From assembly GCA_022559845.1 (NCBI GenBank), contig CM040126.1, positions 226,058,641 to 226,122,640 on the forward strand: 64,000 bases of DNA, read 5' to 3'. Position numbers and translations under genes: made by a program. Source of the DNA: Amorphophallus konjac (taxonomy: Eukaryota; Streptophyta; Magnoliopsida; Alismatales; Araceae). Under the pieces are notes generated by a model. That model had not been told where the DNA came from, searched no databases, and saw nothing but the letters and a program-made list of their open reading frames with translations. Shown here piece by piece: positions 55,926 through 64,000 of this stretch; position 1 is the first letter of the stretch; each line of letters begins with the position of its first letter.

Positions 55926-58900
55926 GTGCAGGAGTGTCTTGCAGCCATGCATAACAGGTGGTACCTTGATAGCGGCTGTTCAAGACACATGACGAGAGAC
56001 AAATCAAAATTTTGTCTCTTGGAGGAAAAGGAAGGAGGATACGTCACATTTGGAGGAAACAACAAAGGAAAAATCATTGGAACAGGTAATATAGGTAAGA
56101 ACCTCTCCAACTCCATTGGAAATGTGTTGTTAGTTGAAGGATTGAAATACAACTTGCTTAGCATAAGTCAATTGTGTGATAAAGGTCATAAAGTATTGTT
56201 TGACTCTCATGCATGTAAAATCCTTGAACCAAAATCTGACAAGGTAAAATTTTCTGGTAAAAGAGTCAACAATGTCTACATGATTGACTTAGATGATCCT
56301 GCTCATGCAAATCTTTGTCTTGCTGCACCAAAATCTGAACTTGCATGGTTATGGCATCGTAGACTAGGACATGCTAGCTACAATATTCTACATAAATTGT
56401 TAAAGCATTCAATGGTGAAAGGTTTGTCGGAATTATCTTTTAAACAAGAAAACAAGTTGTGTGATGCATGTGCCCTTGGTAAACAAACTAGAAAATCCTT
56501 CAAGGCTAGATCCTCATATTTGTCTTCCAAACCACTCGAGCTAATTCATATGGACTTGTTTAGTCCAACCAGAACTGCTAGTTTAAGTGGTAGAAAATAT
56601 GGATATGTCTTGGTGGATGATTTCTCTAGGTTTACATGAGTTTTCTTCCTCACACACAAAAATGATGCTTTTAATGAGTTTCAGGCACTCTATTTGAAGA
56701 TAAAGCAGGACGGTGAGTTTAAGATTTCCAAGATTCAATCTAATCACGGTGGTGAATTTGAGAATACTGATTTCTATAATCTTTGCAGGTTAGAAGGCAT
56801 TTCACACCGATTCTCTTCACCAAGAACCCCCGAGCAAAATGGGATTGTTGAAAGAAGGAATCGAACACTCATAGAGATGGCGAGGACAATGCTTGCCGAA
56901 CGGCAACTTCGAAGAAAATTTTGGGCCGAAGCGGTAAATACGGTGTGTTACATTATCAACCGGTCAATGGTAAGGTCTCACACCAGAAAGACTCCCTATG
57001 AGTTGCTCAATGGTAAAATGCCCTCTCTGCATCATATGAAAGTTTTTGGATCAAAATGCTTCATTCACAATAATGACAAAAGAGATTTAGATAAATTCGA
57101 GCCCAAGAGTGATGAAGGTATATTTCTTGGATATTCTGATAGATCTAGGGCTTATAGAATTTATAACATTAAAAGTCAAACTGTGGAAGAATCACCCCAT
57201 GTTTCCTTTGATGAATATCATGATTCTAACAATGATAACTCTTGCAGGAAAAATGATGAAGATGGGGAATTCCTAAGCATGAAGGACAAGAGTGATTCTC
57301 CACAAGAAGAAATAAAAGAAGACGGCGACCTAGCTGAATCAAGCAATGCAAGGGATCAAGCTCCAGGAGAAGGTAACGATTCTACAAACATTAGAACTCA
57401 TAAGGATCATCCCTTGGAGAATGTCCTTGGCAGCTTGAATGACCCACCTAGAACAAGGTCACACTTTAAAATTGTGGAAGAACTAGATCAACTTGCTCTT
57501 GTCTCTCAACATGAACCCAAAAATATTGATGAAGCATTAAAAGATGAAAACTGGATAAATTCTATGCAAGAAGAGTTAAACCAGTTTGAGAGACACAAAG
57601 TTTGGCATCTTATTCCTAGACCATCATCACAATCTGTCATAGGCACTAAATGGGTTTTAAGGAACTAATTAAGTGAGGAAGGCAAGATAATCAGAAACAA
57701 AGCTAGATTGGTGGCTCAAGGGTATAATCAAGAGTTTGGGGTCGACTTTGATGAATCTTACGCCCCAGTTGCTAGACTCGAAGCCATCAGAATTTTACTT
57801 GCCTTTGTATGCTCCCTTAGAATAAAGCTTTATCAAATGGATGTTAAAAGTGCTTTCTTGAATGGCTTGATCAAAGAAGAAGTCTATGTTGAGCAGCCCC
57901 CTGGCTTTGAGAACTGTAACAATGCAGATTTTGTATACAAGCTAGACAGGGCGCTTTATGGACTTAAGCAAGCACCAAGAGCTTGGTATGAAAGGCTAAG
58001 CTCATTCCTCATTGAAAAAGGGTACACACGAGATAAGGTAGATCAAACACTCTTCACCAAGAAGTAAGGTAAGAACATCTTGATTGTTCAAATTTATGTT
58101 GATGATATTGTGTTTGGTTCTACAAAATCTAAAATGTGTGAGGAATTTACTAACCTCATGACTAGCGAATTTGAGATGAGCCTAATGGGAGAACTTCAAT
58201 TCTTTCTCGGTTTGCAGGTCAACCAAGGAGACGATGGGTGCTTCATAAGTCAAGCCAAATACATTAAAGAGCTATTGAAAAGATTTGACATGGCAAATAG
58301 CAAAATCATTGCAACTCCTATGAGCACCTCAACTTCACTGGATTCGGATGAGAATGGTAAATTGGTGGATGCAAAGGTCTATAGAGGTATGATTGGTTCT
58401 TTGCTTTATTTGACTGCATCTCGACCAGATATCCAGTTTAGTGTTTACCTTTGTGCTAGATTTCAAGCTAGTCCTAGAGATTCCCATTTGACTGCCGTCA
58501 AACGTATCCTTCGATATCTTGCCGGCACTCAAGATTTGGGATTGTGGTATCCGTCATCATGTGATTTATCTCTTATATCTTATTCTGATGCGGATTACGC
58601 TGGATGCAAGCTGGATCGTAAGAGTACTAGTGGCTATTGCCAGTTTCTAGGCGGGTGTTTAGTTTCTTGGGCCTCCAAGAAACAACACTCGGTTGCCCTC
58701 TCAACCGCGAAGGCAGAATATGTTGCTGCGGGGAGCTGTGGCACCCAAGTGTTGTGGATTAAACACCAACTCCAAGACTACTTGGTGGATCTTGGTTGTG
58801 TCCCGATTCTGTGTGATAACACTAGTGCTATCAACCTTGCCAAAAATCTAGTCCAGCACTCTAGGACTAAGCATATTGAGATTAGACATCACTTCATTAG

Positions 58901-59055
58901 AGATGAGGTCGGTAAGAAACTTTGAACTGCATTTTGTTGATACATTGAATCAGATTGCTAATATCTTTACCAAGCCCTTGTGTAATGACAGGTTTTCAAC
59001 ACTCAGAAGGGAGCTTGGTCTTTGCCGACCTCAGGCCAATAAGAATTTGAATTGA
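55926..59055 (+). pseudogene. Sirevirus pol: protease, integrase, reverse transcriptase, RNase H
   Basis: Copia order. Protease: WYLDSGCSRHMT (about 55960-55995). Integrase: HHCC finger (WHRRLGHAS, LCDACALGKQ), core LIHMDLFSPTR, then IQSNHGGEFEN where the second catalytic Asp is Asn (AAT 56742-56744), and PEQNGIVERRNRTLIEMART. Reverse transcriptase: RLVAQGYNQEFGVDF, YQMDVKSAFLNG, intact YVDD near 58095. RNase H: SYSDADYAG, KSTSGYC, STAKAEYVAA, CDNTSAINLAKN. Stops: TGA 56637 (Trp expected), TAA 57666, TAA 58065. One extra base near 58919 shifts the frame; the true end HFVDTLNQIANIFTKPLC...NKNLN reads to TGA 59053-59055. All changes are point events, so the domain set is complete but inactive. 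Confidence 0.92.
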
Positions 59056-59221
59056 TGATCATGTTCAATTAGTCGTGTGTTTTGCATTCATGCATTGTTT
59101 ATATGTCAATATGTCTTTTTGCATATGGTGTCGCATTGCATGTAGTTGCATAATAATGAATTGAGTTCATGTTCATAATGCATTGTATGGTTTGTGTAGC
59201 ATCATTCTCGCATGGCCATGG

Positions 59222-59297
59222 TATATCAAATGTTGATGTATGGAAGGGCAAGTTATGCTTGTCACGAAGCACTCAATATGCGTGAGGTTTCACCTCC
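59222..59297 (+). ncRNA. Conserved structured element, copy C
   Basis: TATATCAAATG, stem 1 TTGA (59233-59236) with TCAA (59273-59276), stem 2 CAAG (59249-59252) with CTTG (59258-59261) and loop TTATG, TATGCGTGAG, then hairpin GAGGT-TTC-ACCTC (59284-59296). Relative to copies A and B, each stem has one swapped base pair. It lies ~165 bp after the pol stop. Confidence 0.5.
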
Positions 59298-60618
59298 GCC
59301 AAGTACCATGCGTCAATGTCGCATATAGGCCATACAGTAAGGGGGAGTTGTCCTTGTACAACATTCATGCATATATTTAATCTTCACCCTGTTGCATTTA
59401 ATAAGTGTATAACCATGTGTTGGGTCATACATCTCATGTCTGTCAAATTTATGTCAACCCATGCATGTTTCAGGTCATTCTCCTCTTGACAATTATCATT
59501 CCACTTGCTTGTAAACATAACTCCTTCGAGCATCCATTGCACATCCTTAGGGGGAGTTTTGTTGAATCTCTTAACCTCTTGCAATCTACACTTCTTGACT
59601 TACAGTCTGAAATTGAGTTCATGAGCCTGACGAACATATGGTGTAAGAGCTTTTTATTATGTGCCTTGATGATTGTTCATACAATGAAAATGGTTCAGAT
59701 TTAATGATTTCCTTGAAGTTCTGATATTTCTTTTGAAATCATCTATGTTCTGTGGATTTAATATCCCTTAACTAATGATTGCATATTATGCTTTGAATGA
59801 CTATCCTGATATCTGAAAATCCAGACTTCATGACAATCTTGGTGATACTCTAGAGCTTAGTATTGTTTCTAAACATATTGATGAGCTGGAATTCCTGAAA
59901 ATCATTTTGACAGAGCAATTATTTTGTTGCACGGAGAAATATGTCGCGTCATCAAATCAAGTGACGACTGATATGTCATGATGTGCCTCTGTTATCTCTA
60001 TCTTAATTCATTTGGACTCTAGGTAGAGCAATGGCATACTTGCTAAGAAACATATCTTCTCATCAATGAAATGAGTTTGGATATGTCATGACGTGACTTT
60101 ACTATCTCTGTTCATCTTGAAGCATGACAGTCAGTCTTGCCAAATTCCTAGGGATACTGGCGTCTAAACAACGTGTATTCTTACGGCTAGGAGGCATGTA
60201 CTGGACTTGATTACTCGTAAAATATGAGTCATGTGTCTTCAAATATTAATGATCTTGAAAAACAAAATATGCTACATTCATATAACTCCATGCTTCCATC
60301 TTGCTGGTTTAGCCTCAATACATGCTTTTGTGTTATTACCTTTGTAGTTATTGAATATGGATATATAAGACACGGGACGGTTAAGCACTGCCATGATATG
60401 CACCTTTGGTTCATTTCTATTAAATCTTGGATGTAGCTGCTTTTCAAACTCTGTTGATGAATTCGGATTTCATTAGCTTTGAACCATACATGTTGCTCAC
60501 AATCTGCTTCAGGTTTGCATATAATGGTTTGCTCTTCACTCCTTTCCGCTCTAGTCTCACAGATATTTCACTTTATTGCTCCTTTTTGCTGTTGGCAAAG
60601 GGGGAGAATTCTTGTTGT

Positions 60619-60717
60619 GAGTCCTTGATGAGGTTGTGGACATGGGAGTCCTTGATGAGATTGTGGACATGGGAGTCCTTGTTGAGGTTGTAGACATGGG
60701 AGTCCTTGTTGAGGGGG
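60619..60717 (+). repeat. 27-bp tandem repeat, about 3.7 copies
   Basis: Units start GAGTCCTTGATGAGGTTGTG at 60619, 60646, 60673 and 60700, exactly 27 bp apart, between two purine tracts. The period is a multiple of three and gives a short minus-strand repeat frame, which I do not regard as a gene. Confidence 0.8.
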
Positions 60718-60917
60718 AGAGCCTTCATCTGTTTCAGCCTTCATCTGTTTCATCTGTCATCATGCAACTGTCACATTATGCATAGCATTCCCATATCACA
60801 TTATGCCTAGCATTCCCATATAGCATTCACATGCTTTGACATCCATGCATACCAATCCGCATTCCCATGTTTTACTATCATGGATCTTGAGCTGCATAGG
60901 TTACATATGTCATACAC

Positions 60918-62424
60918 TTTTGCGAATGGCAGACCAATCGATCCTCTTATTATCTTACAAGTCATAAATAAACTCCCGGAGCTCGGGGCAATCCTCGACC
61001 AAATGCCCCTACTGGCGGTGGAAATCATAGAATTGGAGCATATCCCCGACCGCTGGTCGGAAAGGCACAACTGGAGGGATCTGCAACGCGTGAGTAGCCA
61101 TCAAAGCCCGAAAGATGTCGGTGAAACACTCCGGCAACGGAGGATAGTGAGGAGCCCGCTTTGGGCAAGGTGGATGCCGAGAGGTATGGGAAGGTAATGA
61201 AGATGGTTGTGGAGGCTACATAGGCAAGGACGCGTGGCGACTAGTGGAGATACTTGATGGAGGCAAATGTGGAGCGGAGTGGGTAGGTATGTAGTGCACG
61301 GCATCCACTTGCTCGGGGTGCGGCATTCCCTTGACTGGGGATGGAGACGAAGGCGAAGACACATGGGGGTGCGAGGAAGCAGAAGGCTGACTCATGGAAG
61401 GATATGTGATGGAGGGCTGATATGCGGGGGTGTACGGGTATGTAGGAGCGGAAGGCTGACTCACGGAAGGATATGTGGTGGAGGGCTGACTCGTGGAGTG
61501 CTGACTCACGGGAGATGATGGATAGGAGGCATATGTGGGCGTAGAAGGTGAAGGAGACTTAGGGTCAAGGGAACCTTGGAGTTGTTGGTGGATGAAGTGG
61601 GCTCGATTGTAGAGTTATTGCCAGGAAGTAATATCGTTAAGGGCTAAGATAAAATGATATTCCGGCGTTGTATTAGAAATCAACATCTTGATCAGCTCCT
61701 GCTCTGGAATATGTCATGGGACTTGCGCGGAAAGGTGACTCCAGCGGTCGGCAAAGGTGCAGAAATTCTCCTCAGGCTTCATCTTCTCGTGGGCCAGATC
61801 AACAACAGAAAGCTTGGGCCCAACCTGGTCCTGATACTGCCGAAGAAATTCTTCTTGGACAGCTTGGAAATTCACAATCCGCTCTTGCGGCAATGAAAAG
61901 AACAAAACCCGAGTTGGGCCCTCGAATGACAGACCGAATAAATATGCCATCAAATGTTGGTCATGTCGAAATTGGGTCGACTCACAAACGAACTCCTTTA
62001 CGTGCACATACGGGTCACCGACTCCACCATAACGGTGATATGCGGGGATTTTGAGAAGGGGGTGGAAGTCGAAGAATTTGAAATGCAAGCGGGACACTCA
62101 AGGAGGTTTTGGGATCAATTCGGCGTTGGAGTTCATCAAGCTGGCGTTGGGTTTGAGCGATCATCTCCTGAGAAGGGAGAGATCGAGAAGAATGTGGGCC
62201 AACTTGAGCAAAAGAATGTGAATTTGGACCAATACCATGGTATTGGGCCGGATAAGGAGATCCAGACGGAGAAGAATAAGGAAGGCCCATTCCGGGAATA
62301 GAGGGATATGTGGGCTTGGAAGAAGCATGAGCATAAGGACCCACTGGGCTGGCAGTATAAGAAAAAGAAGAATAAGGCCCATTAGAAAAATAAGGCCCAT
62401 TAGGAGAATGGGGCCCGTCAAGAT
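60918..62424 (-). pseudogene. Gypsy gag fragment, duplicated copy 2
   Basis: It repeats 50213-51719 at a constant 10,705-bp offset with a few percent substitutions. It has the same frameshift, the same stop after the gag domain and the same proline-rich linker, so decay preceded duplication. Copy 2 is cut at 60918 inside the zinc-knuckle-like part and joined to Sirevirus 3' DNA, whereas copy 1 continues into further gypsy sequence. Confidence 0.88.
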
Positions 62425-64000
62425 TGTTGTGCCCCTATGGTCATTTGAGTTCATATGGTCACTTGGGTCATTCGACATCATTCTATGGTCATATGAGTTC
62501 TGTGCTATTCTTGGTTTTGATAATGGCTAAACACTATTAGTCATTGATGTTTTTCACTTTCATGTGATTGACATATGTGATGTTTTTGTTCATGATAGGT
62601 GCGCCAATGAATGGACAAGAACTCAAGTGGAAATGGCGAACGTGAAAGCTCAATGTTGCGCCCTCGCACGCGGATCGACCTGCGCGGTCAGGTCGGGGGG
62701 ATCGGCCTGCCCGGTCAAGTCGCGGGGGTCAAGGGGGCAGCGCCCCTTGCGGGGGTTTTCGGGGGCGGAGCCCCCGAAACAAAATTTAGAAATGCTTATA
62801 GCATAATCTAAATTGATTTCAATCCTAAAATACATGAAATTTATGAGAACATGAATATCTTGACCTATGGACATGTTTCCTTGGGCTAACAGTTCAATTT
62901 TGCAGGTACAGGTCTTTCCGGTCGACCTACACGCTTTGGCCGGTCGACCTGATTTGCCAGAGCCTCAGAATGTCAACATTTACAGATTTCGGTCGACCTA
63001 TACACCTTGGCCGGTCGACCGGTTTTCCCAGAATCGAAATGATGATGTTGTTACAGTTTTCGGTCGACCGCCCCTAGGCGTCCGGTCGACCGGTTTTGCC
63101 AGAGCCGAAACGTTCTGGCTGCAGCAGGTTCCGGTCGACCGGCCCATGAATTCCGGTCGATCGCCAGCCCCGATGCAGCCTTGTTTGACTTCCAAATCAA
63201 CCTCGTGGCTAGCCCCTTTCCATGGATTTGTTTAATCAAATCTTACCTAATCTTCCATGATTTGTGGATCTGGTCTAGGGGGAATCTATGGACCATTCAA
63301 GGGTTATAAAACCAACACATGAGGGGATGGAAAACCTAATGCTTCAAGGGGCTTCTTGTGAGATCTAGGGTGGCTGCAAGAGAGCTTGGAGACGAGCTAC
63401 TGTTCACGTGAACAGTAGTTCATGAAGATGTTCTTCATCCAATCAAAGGGGAATCAAGCTCAAATCAAAGCCAGCAAACTTCAAGGAAGATTACATCAAA
63501 GCAAGGCTATCAAAGTGATCCAAGGAAGCCGGTTTGATTCAAGTTCTTCAAGGGAAATCATCTACATCATTCAAGTTCTTTCAAGCTCATTCAAGGTGAT
63601 ATTTCAAGCATTCAAACTCCTAGAAGCTAAAGAAGCAATCAAGATTCAAGGTAGCTTCATCATCTCATTCATTCAAAGAAATTCAAAGAGAAGATCAAGA
63701 GAGAAGAATTGAAGGAAGAGGTACTGTTCACGTGAACAGTACTCCGTGAAGAACATTCATCCAATCAAGGGTGAATCAAGAAGATTGAGTTGAAGCCAAG
63801 AGGAGCCTTGTTGCTGATCAACATTCCATACAAGGGCCAATTCATTTTCACTCATAACTCAATCTCTTGTTTTAGTTCATTCACATTTGTTTCATTTTCA
63901 TTATTGTTTAAACATTGAAAGTGTGATTCATCCCTACCGGTGGTTAGTAGGAAGGCAATTGGAGGGTGTTCCAATTTGCGGTTGACGTCCCTACCAGGTG
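62425..64000 (+). repeat. Sirevirus LTR, copy 2 (cut by window end)
   Basis: It repeats 51720-53343 or so. The offset is 10,705 bp until the 49-bp unit missing here, then 10,656 bp. The CGGTCGAC array (62915-63170), TATA box and both G-box palindromes (63397-63418, 63721-63742) are conserved. Its end and any primer site lie beyond the window. Confidence 0.88.

Larger units (their letters stand above)
51720..60917 (+). mobile_element. Sirevirus (Ty1/copia) with full gag-pol, inserted in gypsy gag
   Basis: 5' LTR 51720-53696, primer site 53699, gag and pol in one frame 53724-59055, and a long 3' region with several AGGGGGAG tracts (59340, 59550, 60597, 60707). The expected 3' LTR does not follow the 3' region. 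At 60918 the sequence jumps to a copy of the gypsy gag interior (50213 onward), followed by a second LTR at 62425. The element is therefore part of a tandem duplication whose second half leaves the window. Confidence 0.8.
59056..60917 (+). other. Sirevirus region between pol and the lost 3' LTR
   Basis: Non-coding 1.9 kb with structured element C (59222-59297), four AGGGGGAG purine tracts (59340, 59550, 60597, 60707) and a 27-bp repeat (60619-60717). Short frames (59405-59704, 60427-60693) show no family and no envelope-like features. The expected final purine tract and LTR start are absent; sequence identity to the gypsy gag begins abruptly at 60918. Confidence 0.6.

Noticed and set aside
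59405..60693. Envelope-like ORF after Sirevirus pol
   Set aside because: Some Sireviruses carry one, but frames here are under 100 codons with no consistent hydrophobic or coiled-coil layout.
1..64000. tRNA, rRNA or telomere repeats
   Set aside because: I looked for tRNA box A/B pairs and simple telomeric repeats and saw none convincing; only the retroelement primer sites resemble tRNA ends.

Overview
This 64-kb window is plant nuclear DNA made almost entirely of nested, decayed transposable elements; no host housekeeping gene is supported. It looks like heterochromatin or intergenic space of a large angiosperm genome: Ty1/copia Sirevirus elements, Ty3/gypsy chromovirus and Tat-lineage elements, a plant L1-type LINE fragment with an RNase H domain, and a CACTA (En/Spm) element with GT-AG introns. 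Nothing identifies the genus. Most coding sequence carries scattered stops, often explicable as C-to-T or G-to-A changes, as expected of methylated old repeats.

Layout. 1-4019: unassigned and G-rich DNA, a CACTA-like terminal motif, a cluster of four G-boxes, and a phased ~32-bp minisatellite interrupted by a 5'-truncated LINE with a perfect 12-bp target duplication. About 4020-7161: a chromovirus-type LTR with an array of GCGGTC/GACCGC hairpins. 7195-8536 and 18065-18480: one 125-bp tandem array split by a complete, gag-only Sirevirus (8537-18064, two LTRs, near-perfect 5-bp target duplication). 18785-24899: 3' part of a Tat-like element with a spliced, decayed antisense gene resembling plant mobile domain proteins, then a polypurine tract and an LTR (24900 to about 28480). 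29182-33074: 3' half of a CACTA element with a Transposase_24-type gene, 179-bp repeats in its last intron, and hairpin-rich subterminal DNA.

33125-39981: 3' end of a chromovirus (integrase end, chromodomain, LTR), with a second chromovirus LTR nested in reverse inside its LTR. It sits in the reverse transcriptase of a Tat element (39985-41406) that has lost its integrase core. 42666-51719: a minus-strand gypsy element with gag but no recognisable pol. A Sirevirus with full gag-pol (51720-59055) entered that gag. From 60918 to the window end, the gag fragment and the Sirevirus LTR reappear at a constant 10,705-bp offset, which indicates a tandem segmental duplication continuing past the window.

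The most interesting signal is an apparently structured element found three times (13371, 28609, 59222). Two 4-bp stems keep exactly the same spacing (12, 5 and 11 nt), and each stem shows one compensatory base-pair change. Other notable signals are the palindrome arrays built on GGTC/GACC in the LTRs of unrelated families, two near-identical 22-bp G-box palindromes in the Sirevirus LTR, and the CRISPR-like spacing of the minisatellite.
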